64,000 nt of DNA from Erythrobacter sp. UBA1916 (GCA_002337385.1 DDFY01000010.1:96204-160203), one strand, 5' to 3'. Positions 17,542 through 26,188 are shown, counted from the first letter of the stretch. Program-made: numbers and translations. Notes: generated by a model not told the origin, from the sequence alone.

Positions 17542-18803
17542 GAGACAGCTCCCATATCCATCCCGGCCTCACGATAGGAGGCAAGGCGATAACGCAGCGT
17601 GCGTTCCGAAATGCCCAGCTTGCGGGCCGCATCGATCCGCTTGCCGTTGCATTCCTTCAACGTGTCGATGATCGCACGCGCTTCGGACAGTTTGACGATG
17701 TTCGAAAGCTTCGGGTCGTCCTGGCTATCGTCGTTCACAGCAACCTCCTGCACCGGGTCAATCCGGGCTGGAGCATCGAACACGATATGCTCGGGACCGA
17801 TCTCCTCTTCGCCGCCGGCCAGCACCAGCGCGCGGCGCAGGACGTTCTCCAGCTCGCGCACATTGCCCGGCCAGTTATGCAGACGCAGCATGGCGAGCGC
17901 CCCGGTGCTGATCCGGCGCGGGCCGCTCGCAGGATCGGCATGGCGCAGCAGCATCGCGCAAGCGAGCGGTGCGATATCGCCCGGACGCTCGCGCAGCGGC
18001 ACAAGGTGGATCGGGAAAACATTGAGACGGTAGAACAGGTCCTCACGGAACCGGCCTTCGGCAACTTCGGTCGGCAGATCACGGTTGGCACAGGCGACGA
18101 CGCGGACGTCCACCTTCACTGACCGTGTCGCGCCGACAGGCAGCACCTCGCCTTCCTGCAAGGCGCGCAGCAGCTTTGCTTGCAGGCCAATAGGCATCTC
18201 GGCAATCTCGTCGAGCAGCAGCGTGCCACCGTCCGCCTCGCGGAACAGGCCATTGCCACCCGCGCTGGCGCCGGTGAAAGCACCCTTCTGGTGGCCGAAC
18301 AGCATGGCCTCCAGCATCGTTTCCGGGATCGCGGCGCAATTAACCGCGATAAAGGCCTTGCCCGAGCGCGGGCTGGAATCGTGGATGAAGCGGGCGAGCA
18401 CTTCCTTGCCTGCGCCAGTCGGGCCGGTCAGCAGAGCGGGCACGTCGGTCTTGGCCAAGCGGTTGGCGAGAGCGAAAACAGACAGCGAATGAGGGTCAGC
18501 AGAGATTGGTGCGCGCATCCCGTGCGCAGCTATGCGGGCAATCAGGCCTGCTAGCGCCAGCTCGTTCGAAGGGTTATCATAGACGAAGGCGCCGTGGCGG
18601 CTCATGTCCTGCATGATCGCTTCGTTGGCGACAGCCACGCCTATGCTCCCGGCGCCCGCTGCTTCGGGGTCATCAACATCGCAAACCATCACCGGGTTGC
18701 TCAGAAAGAGCGACGATCGCACCCCAGCAAGCCGCCCTGCGAGCGATGGATGTTTTTTTTCGAACCCCTGCGAAACACCAAGTTTGTTCACGAAACCCCC
18801 CAC
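17538..18803 (-). CDS. Sigma-54-dependent flagellar transcription activator (FlbD/FleQ-like)
   Basis: About 421 residues if begun at GTG 18803. The AAA+ domain is intact: Walker A TGPTGAGKE (about 126-134), sigma-54 contact loop GAFTGA (174-179) and Walker B GTLLLDEI (193-200). A Fis-type helix-turn-helix closes the protein (GISERTLRYRLASYREAG). The first 115 residues are not a recognisable receiver domain, although FlbD and NtrC have one, so activity is probably not set by a classical aspartate phosphorylation. The start is uncertain; ATG 18686 would give a shorter N-terminus. It is the natural partner for the sigma-54 promoters at flgB, flgA and 34146. Confidence 0.9.
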   Translation of the reverse strand: MGGFVNKLGVSQGFEKKHPSLAGRLAGVRSSLFLSNPVMVCDVDDPEAAGAGSIGVAVANEAIMQDMSRHGAFVYDNPSNELALAGLIARIAAHGMRAPISADPHSLSVFALANRLAKTDVPALLTGPTGAGKEVLARFIHDSSPRSGKAFIAVNCAAIPETMLEAMLFGHQKGAFTGASAGGNGLFREADGGTLLLDEIAEMPIGLQAKLLRALQEGEVLPVGATRSVKVDVRVVACANRDLPTEVAEGRFREDLFYRLNVFPIHLVPLRERPGDIAPLACAMLLRHADPASGPRRISTGALAMLRLHNWPGNVRELENVLRRALVLAGGEEEIGPEHIVFDAPARIDPVQEVAVNDDSQDDPKLSNIVKLSEARAIIDTLKECNGKRIDAARKLGISERTLRYRLASYREAGMDMGAVS

Positions 18804-18869
18804 GCATTAACCATACCGTCCACGAGGCCATTTGCGCGCCGGACGTCAAATTACGCGTTAATTAAGACC

Positions 18870-18883
18870 ACGTAGTTCTACGT
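18870..18883. repeat. Inverted repeat between the activator and flagellin genes
   Basis: ACGTAG-TT-CTACGT, two perfect 6-base arms, in the 205-base divergent gap. It could be an operator for the activator promoter. A similar string, ATACGTATTTCTACGTGG, occurs inside fliK at about 10697-10714. No regulator is assigned. Confidence 0.4.
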
Positions 18884-18915
18884 ATTCCAAAAAGGGGCCC
18901 GGCTGGCTGGCCCAG

Positions 18916-18943
18916 CTTAAAAACGCTGGATTTGCGCCGGTCT
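18916..18943 (+). promoter_or_regulatory. Sigma-28 (FliA) promoter of flagellin 1
   Basis: CTTAAA, 14 bases, GCCGGTCT. The -10 element ends 65 bases before the ATG. Flagellin 2 has the same boxes, the same spacing and the same distance to its start. Confidence 0.82.
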
Positions 18944-19008
18944 GAGGTTTGCCTGCCGCGCTGATCAACGAGGCGGACCAACAGTCTAAACCTACCGGAG
19001 AACCTCAC

Positions 19009-19833
19009 ATGAACGTTATCAACACTAACATCGGTGCGATCCGCGCCAGCAACGCTTCGACTTCGGCCAGCGGCATGCTGGGCACGGCAATGGAGCGTCT
19101 GTCGACCGGCAAGCGCATCAACAGCGCCAAGGACGACGCCGCCGGCCTCGCGATTGCCACCACCATGACTTCGCAGGTGCGCGGCATGAGCCAGGGCATC
19201 CGCAACGCCAACGACGGCATCTCGCTTGCCCAGACGGCTGAAGGCGGCCTCAACGAGGTTACCAACATGCTGCAGCGCGTTCGTGAGCTGGCCGTGCAGT
19301 CGGCTTCGGGCACCTATCAGGCGTCTGACCGCACCGCGATGCAGGCCGAAGTCACCGCTCTGACCGCGCAGATCGACGACGCGCTGACCGACACCAAGTT
19401 CAACGGCAACGCCCTGTTCTCGAAAACTGCGGGCACCGATATGACCTTCGACATCCAGACCGGCGCGAACTCGGGTGAGGTCGTCACGCTGACCTCGAAG
19501 GGCATCGACGGCACGAAGCTCGATGCTACGGCACTCGACGTGACCGACGCTACGAAGGCCGCCACGACGATGACCAACGTTGATGCTGCCCTCGCTTCGG
19601 TGAACGCCACCCGCGCTTCGCTGGGTGCCGGTCAGAACCGTCTTGAGAGCGCTATGAACAACCTCAACGACAACATCACCAACCTGTCGGAAGCGCGCAG
19701 CCGCATCGAAGACGCCGACTATTCGGCCGAAACGACCAAGCTCGCCAAGGCCCAGATCCTGACGCAGGCTTCGACCGCGATGCTGGCCCAGGCCAACCAG
19801 AGCCAGCAGAACGTTCTGTCGCTGCTGCGCTAA
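19009..19833 (+). CDS. fliC: Flagellin (first tandem copy)
   Basis: A 274-residue flagellin with the conserved N-terminal ([34 protein letters not shown]) and C-terminal ([40 protein letters not shown]) coiled-coil domains and only a short variable middle at residues about 140-215. It therefore lacks large surface domains, like other small alphaproteobacterial flagellins. ATG 19009 follows CCGGAG by 10 bases; an in-frame GTG or other codon upstream would disrupt the standard flagellin start. Read from the sigma-28 promoter at 18916 and ended by the terminator at 19871. About 89% identical to the next gene by my own alignment. Confidence 0.97.
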   Translation: MNVINTNIGAIRASNASTSASGMLGTAMERLSTGKRINSAKDDAAGLAIATTMTSQVRGMSQGIRNANDGISLAQTAEGGLNEVTNMLQRVRELAVQSASGTYQASDRTAMQAEVTALTAQIDDALTDTKFNGNALFSKTAGTDMTFDIQTGANSGEVVTLTSKGIDGTKLDATALDVTDATKAATTMTNVDAALASVNATRASLGAGQNRLESAMNNLNDNITNLSEARSRIEDADYSAETTKLAKAQILTQASTAMLAQANQSQQNVLSLLR

Positions 19834-19870
19834 TACGAACCACCGCCGTTCCGCAAACGGCGCCCCAACG

Positions 19871-19905
19871 GGGCCCCGGTATCCGCCTGGATACCGGGGC
19901 CCTTT
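19871..19905 (+). terminator. Terminator of flagellin 1
   Basis: A perfect 14-bp stem (GGGCCCCGGTATCC and its complement) with loop GCCT, followed by TTT, 37 bases after the stop codon. Confidence 0.9.
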
Positions 19906-20054
19906 CCATAGGAGACAGGGATAGGTTCGGGTCCTTTCCATGCCACCCTATATATAGAGCCGCTCTTTCACCGCGGTGATCCGGCGCCTGTGGGTGACTG
20001 ACTATAGCCTCGGAAATCTCCCAAGCAGGCCTAGCGGGCCGGTAGCCGCAGGAA

Positions 20055-20114
20055 CCGGCAAAATGCGGCAAGAGGGTGCCGCTTCAGCGGCAAGAAATTG
20101 CCCTGTTTTGCCGG
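20055..20114. promoter_or_regulatory. Cluster of CGGCAA boxes (possible activator sites)
   Basis: CCGGCAAAA at 20055-20063 and its exact complement TTTTGCCGG at 20106-20114 enclose GCGGCAAG (20065 and 20087), GCCGCTT (20078) and TTGCC (20099). A comparable cluster lies behind the flgB sigma-54 promoter. They resemble enhancer sites for a FlbD-type activator by position and repetition; the assignment is inferred. Confidence 0.5.
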
Positions 20115-20214
20115 ATAAAATCCTTTTTGTTCTGTACTTTACAGGGTATTATAAAAAATAATCGCGACAATTCCGTGACTTGTCGATTTTCTGGCTTCGA
20201 ACTTTCCCGGCGCC

Positions 20215-20242
20215 CTTAAATCCGGGCTGAAAATGCCGGTCT
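20215..20242 (+). promoter_or_regulatory. Sigma-28 (FliA) promoter of flagellin 2
   Basis: CTTAAA, 14 bases, GCCGGTCT, with the -10 element ending 65 bases before the ATG at 20308. Identical boxes and spacing to the promoter of flagellin 1. Confidence 0.82.
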
Positions 20243-20307
20243 GGTTAACAAGCTGCCGTGGAAAAGTTGGGGCGGCGAAAACGACATATGATTTGCGGAG
20301 ATCATCT

Positions 20308-21132
20308 ATGACCGTCATCAATACCAATATCGCCGCCATCCGGGCGACCAATGCTTCGACTTCGGCCAGCAGCATGCTGGGCACGGCTATGGAGCGCCTG
20401 TCGACCGGCAAGCGTATCAACAGCGCCAAGGACGACGCCGCGGGCCTCGCGATTGCGACCACCATGACCTCGCAGGTGCGCGGCATGAGCCAGGGCATTC
20501 GTAACGCCAACGACGGCATCTCGCTTGCCCAGACAGCTGAAGGCGGCCTCAACGAGGTTACCAACATGCTGCAGCGCGTTCGTGAGCTGGCCATTCAGGC
20601 CGCCTCGGGCACCTATCAGGCATCTGACCGCACCGCGATGCAGGCCGAAGTCAGTGCTCTGACTTTGCAGATCGACGATGTGCTGACCGACACCAAGTTC
20701 AACGGCAACGCCCTGTTTTCGAAAACTGCGGGCACCGACCTCACCTTTGACATCCAGACCGGCTCCAACTCGGGCGAGCAGATCACGCTGACCTCGACCG
20801 GGATCGATGGCACGCTGATTGATGCGACGGCACTCGACGTGACCACCGCAGCGCTGGCCGGGACGACGATGGACAACGTCGATGCCGCGCTGACCTCGAT
20901 CAACAGCACCCGCGCCGCGCTCGGTGCTGGTCAGAACCGTCTTGAGAGCGTGATCAACAACCTCAATGACAACATCACCAACCTGTCGGAAGCGCGCAGC
21001 CGCATCGAAGACGCCGACTACTCGGCCGAAACGACCAAGCTCGCCAAGGCCCAGATCCTGACCCAGGCCTCGACCGCGATGCTCGCTCAGGCCAACCAGG
21101 CCCAGCAGAACGTCCTCACGCTGCTGCGCTAA
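20308..21132 (+). CDS. fliC: Flagellin (second tandem copy)
   Basis: A 274-residue flagellin, same length as the first copy. I count about 29 residue differences, most of them in the middle (residues about 125-225); the N- and C-terminal assembly domains are almost the same. It begins [14 protein letters not shown] and ends [11 protein letters not shown]. Both copies look functional. Own sigma-28 promoter and own terminator, so the two can be expressed separately. The duplication probably arose locally. Confidence 0.97.
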   Translation: MTVINTNIAAIRATNASTSASSMLGTAMERLSTGKRINSAKDDAAGLAIATTMTSQVRGMSQGIRNANDGISLAQTAEGGLNEVTNMLQRVRELAIQAASGTYQASDRTAMQAEVSALTLQIDDVLTDTKFNGNALFSKTAGTDLTFDIQTGSNSGEQITLTSTGIDGTLIDATALDVTTAALAGTTMDNVDAALTSINSTRAALGAGQNRLESVINNLNDNITNLSEARSRIEDADYSAETTKLAKAQILTQASTAMLAQANQAQQNVLTLLR

Positions 21133-21175
21133 GATCAACCTGCTCACCGCTTCTCAAGAGCGGTGACTTCTCAAG

Positions 21176-21211
21176 GCCCCGGCATCCACAACGGATGCCG
21201 GGGCTTTTTTT
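21176..21211 (+). terminator. Terminator of flagellin 2
   Basis: A perfect 12-bp stem (GCCCCGGCATCC / GGATGCCGGGGC), loop ACAAC, then seven T. A second hairpin (TCACCGCT / AGCGGTGA) lies just before it. Confidence 0.93.
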
Positions 21212-21384
21212 GATTTCTGGTGCGGGCGTCGATGCCCGGCTTGGGTTCCGGCTTGATCCGCCTCACCCAATCAGATCACCGCCATACGTCCATGTGAGCT
21301 GGAGGATACCCGAACGCAGTGCAGCAGTGACTGTTGAGCTGTAGACCTCGCCCGCATAGAGCCCTGCCCCGCTCACCAGCCAGG

Positions 21385-21419
21385 CTTGATCCGGTAGGAG
21401 GCCGCCTTGATCCGGCAGG
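21385..21419. repeat. Direct repeat CTTGATCCGGYAGG
   Basis: Two 14-base copies differing at one base (T or C), 21 bases apart start to start. A 9-base relic of the same word is at 21252. Meaning unknown. Confidence 0.6.
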
Positions 21420-21558
21420 TGACCAGCATGATCGGCTTGAGGGCAAAGGATCACAAAGGCGTCCCACGATCCTCAGGCAACCACGCGTTCGTCCGTTCAG
21501 CAAGACCGAACACCCTGCACACGGGTGGCAGGCCTGACCGGGGCCGCTACGCCCTGGC

Positions 21559-21705
21559 TTAGCTCAGGCGCCCAACACGCGAGCAGCCGGCCCACTTGGC
21601 AGGATGTCCTGTGAAGCAGATGAAATCCGTCGCCCCCGCGAACAGAGAAGCAATGATCAGCGCAGCGACAGCTAACAATGGCCGTGACGGTACACCGCTT
21701 TGCAC
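21559..21705 (-). CDS. Possible small membrane protein (48 aa, doubtful)
   Basis: A frame from GTG 21705 encoding 48 residues with one clear hydrophobic helix (LLAVAALIIASLFAGA, residues about 10-25) followed by a short Cys-containing tail. It has no good Shine-Dalgarno and I know no family for it. It is listed because hydrophobic short frames can be real and the gap is otherwise empty. Chance is a fair explanation. Confidence 0.2.
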   Translation of the reverse strand: MQSGVPSRPLLAVAALIIASLFAGATDFICFTGHPAKWAGCSRVGRLS

Positions 21706-21858
21706 CGGGAGGGCGCCAGCCGCATAGGTGTACGGCGCGTGGGAAACCCACGTAGACTAAGAGGCTACCGGCCTTCCAGTTCTAGGGAATGATCATGCCG
21801 ACGCTAGCTCCGCAGGGGAGAGAGGACCAGCCCCCTCCCCTACGCCAGCGTCGCACGC

Positions 21859-22695
21859 TTAGTCGGCTACCGTGATCGAGATACGACGGTTGCGCGGATC
21901 GGTCTTGTCGTCGGCAATCAGCGGTTCGCGATCTGCCACGCCTTCAATCCGGCGGAATCGCGTTTGCGGCACGCCCTCACGCAACAAGGCCTGACGGGTC
22001 GCCTCGGCGCGTCCGGCCGACAGCGTCCAGTTGTTGACCTGTCGGTTGGAGCGGAAAGCCAGAGAGTCGGTATGACCGCGCACCACCAGCTCGCCACTGC
22101 TGCTGGCAAGAACCTCGCTCAAGGCATCGACCAGCAACCGCGCATCCTGGCTCAGCACGGTGGTGCCCAGCGAAAACATCGAGAAGTCCGCATCGTCGAC
22201 GAGGTCGATCCGCACACCCTCGGTCGTATCGACCATGCGCACCTGCTTGAGAAGACGGCTGGCATTGCGCTGCTGGGCGAGCTTTTCTTCCAGCTCGGCG
22301 CGCATTGCACTGGCGGTGTTCCTGGTCGCAACCCCGCCCTCTTTCGGGCCACCCTTTGCATCGCGCGGAATGGTCAGAGACTTGGTGCCAGTCTGCCCGG
22401 CACGGTTGGGATAGTTATCGACCGAAGTAAGCGATTCGCCACCCAGCACGCCATCCGAACCGGCTGACTTCTCGCGGTAGTTGACGAGCGTGGGCGTGAA
22501 GTAGTCGGCAATGCCCTTGCGCTGATCCTCGGTCGTCGCGCCGAGCAGCCACAGCATCAGGAAGAACGCCATCATCGCGGTCACGAAGTCGGCATAGGCC
22601 ACCTTCCACGCGCCGCCATGGTGGCCACCCTCGACCACTGTCACCTTCTTGACGATGATCGGGCGGACCGGCTCCTCCGCCTTGCCGCGCGCCAC
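21859..22695 (-). CDS. motB: Flagellar stator protein MotB
   Basis: A 278-residue protein with one membrane helix in which Asp36 of WKVAYADFVTAMMAFFLMLW is the proton-binding residue, a plug segment (QRKGIADYFTPT) and a C-terminal OmpA-like peptidoglycan-binding domain (VVRGHTDSLAF, LSAGRAEATRQALL, DPRNRRISI). It anchors the stator to the cell wall. It starts 1 base after motA. A long hairpin lies beyond the stop. Confidence 0.96.
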   Translation of the reverse strand: MARGKAEEPVRPIIVKKVTVVEGGHHGGAWKVAYADFVTAMMAFFLMLWLLGATTEDQRKGIADYFTPTLVNYREKSAGSDGVLGGESLTSVDNYPNRAGQTGTKSLTIPRDAKGGPKEGGVATRNTASAMRAELEEKLAQQRNASRLLKQVRMVDTTEGVRIDLVDDADFSMFSLGTTVLSQDARLLVDALSEVLASSSGELVVRGHTDSLAFRSNRQVNNWTLSAGRAEATRQALLREGVPQTRFRRIEGVADREPLIADDKTDPRNRRISITVAD

Positions 22696-22696
22696 C

Positions 22697-23560
22697 TTAC
22701 TTGCCCCTCAGAGCATCAAGCAGTTCGCTGAGACCGGGGCGGAAATCATGCCCGAGGCCCGAGCGCGCGCTCTCCACCACCAGCGGCTGCGGGTGTCCGT
22801 TGAGGCTGGCGATAATAACCTGTTTGACCGCCTGAAAAATCTGCTGATCGGCATCGACGATCTGCTTGAGGCGGCTCGCCATCGGCCCGATCAGGCCATA
22901 GGCCAGGAACACACCGAGGAACGTACCGACCAGCGCCGAGCCGATCATGCCGCCGAGAATTTCCGGCGGCTCGTTGATCGAGCCCATCGTTTTCACGATG
23001 CCAAGCACGGCGGCAACAATGCCCAGCGCAGGCAGCGCGTCGGCAGTGGTCTGCAGGTTGTGTTGCGGTTCGTGCATCTCGTGGAAGGTGCCCTTCATGG
23101 CACTATCCATGACCTCTTCGACCGCGTTGACCTCAAGCGTGCCGGAAGAGACGACAATGAGCGTAAGCGTGTCGCAGATCAGGCCGGTTAGGGCCTTGTT
23201 GGCAAGGATCGCGGGATATTCGGCGAAGATAGTGCTGGTCGAAGGGTCGCTGACGTGGCTTTCCAGCGCCACGGGGCCTTCCGACTTGAGCATCTTCATC
23301 AGCTTGGTCGTCAATGCGATCGCATCGATGTGGTCTTGCTTGCTGTGGCGCGGCCCCTTGAAGATCTTGGAGAACGAGCCGAACACGGCCTTCACCTCGT
23401 GCATCGAGTTGCCCACGATAAGCGCGCCCACTGCGGCGCCCAGGATCATGGTCCCTTCGAACGGCAAGGCGTGCAGCACCGGCCCCAACGAGCCGCCTGA
23501 AACCACAAATCCGCCGAACACGCAGACCAGCAGGACGACAATTCCAATACCTACGTTCAT
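22697..23560 (-). CDS. motA: Flagellar stator protein MotA
   Basis: A 287-residue protein with four membrane segments. The helix ADALPALGIVAAVLGIVKTM carries the conserved proline facing the proton channel, and the pair with MotB Asp36 suggests a proton motor rather than a sodium motor. It is preceded by GGGGA and follows flgL by 31 bases. It appears to have no promoter of its own, so it would be read with the flg operon. Confidence 0.96.
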   Translation of the reverse strand: MNVGIGIVVLLVCVFGGFVVSGGSLGPVLHALPFEGTMILGAAVGALIVGNSMHEVKAVFGSFSKIFKGPRHSKQDHIDAIALTTKLMKMLKSEGPVALESHVSDPSTSTIFAEYPAILANKALTGLICDTLTLIVVSSGTLEVNAVEEVMDSAMKGTFHEMHEPQHNLQTTADALPALGIVAAVLGIVKTMGSINEPPEILGGMIGSALVGTFLGVFLAYGLIGPMASRLKQIVDADQQIFQAVKQVIIASLNGHPQPLVVESARSGLGHDFRPGLSELLDALRGK

Positions 23561-23591
23561 TTTTGTCCCCTATGCCTCCAATTGCCGTTCA

Positions 23592-24503
23592 TCAGCGCAG
23601 CTGATCGAACAACGAGAGGCTGCTCAGCCTCGCAAAGCTGGCCTGGCTCCCTTCGAGCACCGTCAACATTTCCTGCAGGCGCGCGTAGGTGGTGGCGAAA
23701 TCGGCCCCACCCACAGTCTCGCGTTCCTGCGCGATCATTTCGTCCGACGCGATGCGGCGTTCGTCCATGGTTTCGACCCAGGCCATGCGCGTGCCGATAA
23801 CCGTTTGCGCGGTAGTCGCTTTTTCGAGCGCAGGATCGAGCGCGGCCAGCGCATCGGTGGCGGCTGCCGCAGCTCCGGCGCCGCCGCCATTCAACGCGGC
23901 GGACAGGGTCCCCAGCACCGCGAAGATGTCAGTCGCCCCAGAAGGGCCGTTGAATGAAAAGACGTTAGGCCCCGGAAGCGAACGCTCGACCGTCTGGCCA
24001 TCGCCAAGCTCTGTCACCTGCGCATTGGCGCTACCGACATAGGATACGACGCCACCCGTCTCGACATAGGCCGGCCCAGCAATAGCGCCGCCGAACAGGC
24101 TCTCGCCCTCGCCATCGCGCGTGTTGGCAAGCGCAAGAAGATTGCCGCGCAGAACGTCGATTTCGGCAGCGATGGCCTTCTGGCCCTCCGCCGTCAGCGT
24201 AGTCGAACTCGCCTGCAGCGCGAGATCCCGTGCACGAATAATCGAACTTGTGACCGAGCTGAGCGCCGTGTCGGCCAGGCTCAGGCTGGTGTTGGCACGG
24301 TCGGAGTTGCGCTGGTCGATCTCGCTCATCCGCTCACGCCGCGCCAGAGTGCGCAGCTTGGCGGCAGCCAGCGGGTCTTCCGACGAACGGCTGAGCCGTT
24401 CGCGCGATCCGACCTGCACCTGCAGCTTTTCAGCCTGCTTGCGCAGCGACGAAATCTGCTGGTTTGAGCGTTCATAGAATGCGGAGGTGCTCACGGTAAC
24501 CAT
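23592..24503 (-). CDS. flgL: Hook-filament junction protein FlgL
   Basis: A 303-residue flagellin-like protein: VSTSAFYERSNQQISSLRKQ at the start, SRSSEDPLAAAKLRTLARR in the N-terminal helix, and a C-terminal helix ending FARLSSLSLFDQLR. It joins the hook to the filament as HAP3. Overlaps flgK by one base (TGATG). Length is normal. Confidence 0.93.
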   Translation of the reverse strand: MVTVSTSAFYERSNQQISSLRKQAEKLQVQVGSRERLSRSSEDPLAAAKLRTLARRERMSEIDQRNSDRANTSLSLADTALSSVTSSIIRARDLALQASSTTLTAEGQKAIAAEIDVLRGNLLALANTRDGEGESLFGGAIAGPAYVETGGVVSYVGSANAQVTELGDGQTVERSLPGPNVFSFNGPSGATDIFAVLGTLSAALNGGGAGAAAAATDALAALDPALEKATTAQTVIGTRMAWVETMDERRIASDEMIAQERETVGGADFATTYARLQEMLTVLEGSQASFARLSSLSLFDQLR

Positions 24504-25840
24504 CAGCCAATTCCCAGCAAGGTGTCGAAGATATCAGTGGCCACCTGCATCACGCGGCCCGAGGCCTGGAAGGCCTGCTGGTAGCGCACGAGGTTGGCCG
24601 CTTCCTGATCGAGGTCGACCCCGCTTTGCTGGTCAAGCGCGATGCGCGCAGAGCCAGCGATGGCATTGAGCGCCTCGCTGGTGACCTGCTTGCCGGCGAC
24701 CTGTGCGGAAATTGAAAAGACGAGATTGCTGACATCCTGCGCGTGGCCATTGGCTTCGAAGGCCGAACGCAGGGACGCGAGATTGCTGGTGTTGGTGCTG
24801 CCGGCCGGCGATCCCGCAGGGGCCGTGGCCAGACCATCGCCATCGGTAAAGGCAAGCCTCATGTCGCTTGCACCGGTGCCCGAAAACAGCGGTTGCCCGC
24901 CTGAGCCATCGAGCGCCGCGCCATTACCCTGGGCGGTGTTCACCGTGCTCATAATGTCGCTGGCAAGCGTATTGAGACTGGAGCGCGTATCGGCAACCGC
25001 CTGAAGGCCCAGCGCATGGCCAGCCAGCGAACCACCAGACAACGCAACGGCCGTGCCGGCGACATCGAAGGTAAGCGTGCCATCGGCAGCCGTGGTCACG
25101 CCGAGCGCGAATTTATCGCCGCCCTGCACCAACAGCTCGCCCGAGGCACCCCCGGCGCGAATTTCAACCTGGCCGATGGCGTTGAAGGTGGTCTGCACAT
25201 CCACCTTGTTTGAAAGCTTCTCGAGCAGACCATCGCGCTCGTCGAGCAGGGTTGCCCGCTCGCTGGTGCCCTCGGCGGTCCGGCCAATGCGCAGGTTAAT
25301 GCGCGCCAGCTCGCCGGTCATGATGTTGACCTCTTCGACCTCGCCGCTGGCGTCGAACTGGAGGCCGGTGGCGGCGGCATCGAGGCTGTCGTTGGCGATG
25401 CGGAAGCTGCCTGCCATGTTGCCAGCGGCAGACATCGCCTCGGCCCGCAGCGAAGGGTCGGTCGGGTCGGCGGCAAGCTCGCTGAGTGCGGCCTCGAAGT
25501 CGACCACGAGATCGAACACCCGCGCGCCTTCGACAGCGCTTTCGATATTCTCCAGCCCGGTCAGTTCGGCGCTGGCCCGTGCGGTGTCGCTCGATGTCCG
25601 GCGCACTTCGGCCTGCCGGAACATGTCGGCATTGCGATGAATGGCAGAAATGCGCGCGCCCGAGACAGAGATGTCGCCCGGACGCATCGCAATGCTGGAG
25701 GCCGCGACCTCGGAGGCGACCACCGAGCGGCGGACGTAGCCCTCGGTCGAAGCATTGGCGATGTTGTTGCCCGTGATCTCCAGCGCGCCACGCGCGACCT
25801 TGGTGCCCGAAAGCCCGATCGTCAGCAGGTCAGCTGCCAT
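24503..25840 (-). CDS. flgK: Hook-filament junction protein FlgK
   Basis: A 445-residue protein with the FlgK start (LLTIGLSGTKVARGALEITG, then NNIANASTEGYVRRSV) and the C-terminal rod/hook motif LDQEAANLVRYQQAFQASGR. It is HAP1. It starts three bases after flgJ and is normal in length. Confidence 0.95.
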   Translation of the reverse strand: MAADLLTIGLSGTKVARGALEITGNNIANASTEGYVRRSVVASEVAASSIAMRPGDISVSGARISAIHRNADMFRQAEVRRTSSDTARASAELTGLENIESAVEGARVFDLVVDFEAALSELAADPTDPSLRAEAMSAAGNMAGSFRIANDSLDAAATGLQFDASGEVEEVNIMTGELARINLRIGRTAEGTSERATLLDERDGLLEKLSNKVDVQTTFNAIGQVEIRAGGASGELLVQGGDKFALGVTTAADGTLTFDVAGTAVALSGGSLAGHALGLQAVADTRSSLNTLASDIMSTVNTAQGNGAALDGSGGQPLFSGTGASDMRLAFTDGDGLATAPAGSPAGSTNTSNLASLRSAFEANGHAQDVSNLVFSISAQVAGKQVTSEALNAIAGSARIALDQQSGVDLDQEAANLVRYQQAFQASGRVMQVATDIFDTLLGIG

Positions 25841-25843
25841 GAC

Positions 25844-26188
25844 TTAGCCCTCCCCTTCCGCCGTATCCTGGCCAAGATGACGCGCCAGTTGAGCCTCGAT
25901 CTGGGTAGCAAGCCCGATCGTGCCGGTTGCCGCAGCGATTTCCGCAAAGCGTGCGTCGCGCATTTCGCGAAAGGTATCCGAGCCCGACGAACCGAACAGG
26001 TCTTCGCCGCCAAAATCAGCCGCAGCAGCGGTCGCCAGCATGTGACGCAGGAACACCGCCTCAAAGCCCTTTGCGACCTCCTTCAGCTGCGCCGCATCGC
26101 TCTCCGACGCCTGCGCAGCGGAGGGCTTCAACGGATCGGCCCCCATCAGGGAGGGAAACGAGAAATTGGTGGCGGGCGAGAGGTCCAT
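25844..26188 (-). CDS. flgJ: Rod-binding protein FlgJ, chaperone domain only
   Basis: A 114-residue protein that holds just the FlgJ N-terminal domain (AAQLKEVAKGFEAVFLRHML, then MRDARFAEIAAATGTIGLAT). Enterobacterial FlgJ has an added muramidase domain; here it is absent, as in many alphaproteobacteria, and the likely replacement is the separate lytic transglycosylase at 34199. It lies in the usual place between flgI and flgK and overlaps flgI by one base. Confidence 0.9.
   Translation of the reverse strand: MDLSPATNFSFPSLMGADPLKPSAAQASESDAAQLKEVAKGFEAVFLRHMLATAAAADFGGEDLFGSSGSDTFREMRDARFAEIAAATGTIGLATQIEAQLARHLGQDTAEGEG

Larger units (their letters stand above)
19906..20307. other. Gap between the two flagellin genes
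   Basis: About 400 bases with no convincing gene. It holds a palindrome CTATATATAG near 19950, a cluster of CGGCAA-type boxes at 20055-20114, an AT-rich stretch (20120-20165) and the sigma-28 promoter of flagellin 2 at 20215. A small RNA is possible but nothing in the sequence proves it. Confidence 0.5.
21212..21858. other. Long gap with no recognised gene
   Basis: About 650 bases between flagellin 2 and motB. Features seen: CTTGATCCGGYAGG twice in direct order (21385-21398 and 21406-21419) plus a shorter CTTGATCCG at 21252; a small hairpin CGTGGG-AAA-CCCACG (21738-21752); a long imperfect hairpin (about 21800-21855) just beyond the motB stop; and a hydrophobic short frame at 21559-21705. 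None of the longer open frames looks like a known protein. It may be gene debris or hold a small RNA. Confidence 0.5.

Noticed and set aside
18852..18866. CtrA site in TTACGCGTTAATTAA
   Set aside because: The two TTAA halves do not have the seven-base spacing of CtrA sites.
20241..20257. Sigma-54 promoter before flagellin 2 (CTGGTTAACAAGCTGCC)
   Set aside because: GG and GC have the right spacing, but most other consensus bases are missing and it overlaps a much better sigma-28 promoter.
21385..21419. CRISPR-like repeat
   Set aside because: Only two copies 21 bases apart, with no spacers of uniform length and no cas genes.
21640..21790. Cobalamin or other known riboswitch
   Set aside because: Some hairpins and a GGGAAACCC string are present, but the conserved boxes of known classes are absent and the flanking genes do not fit.
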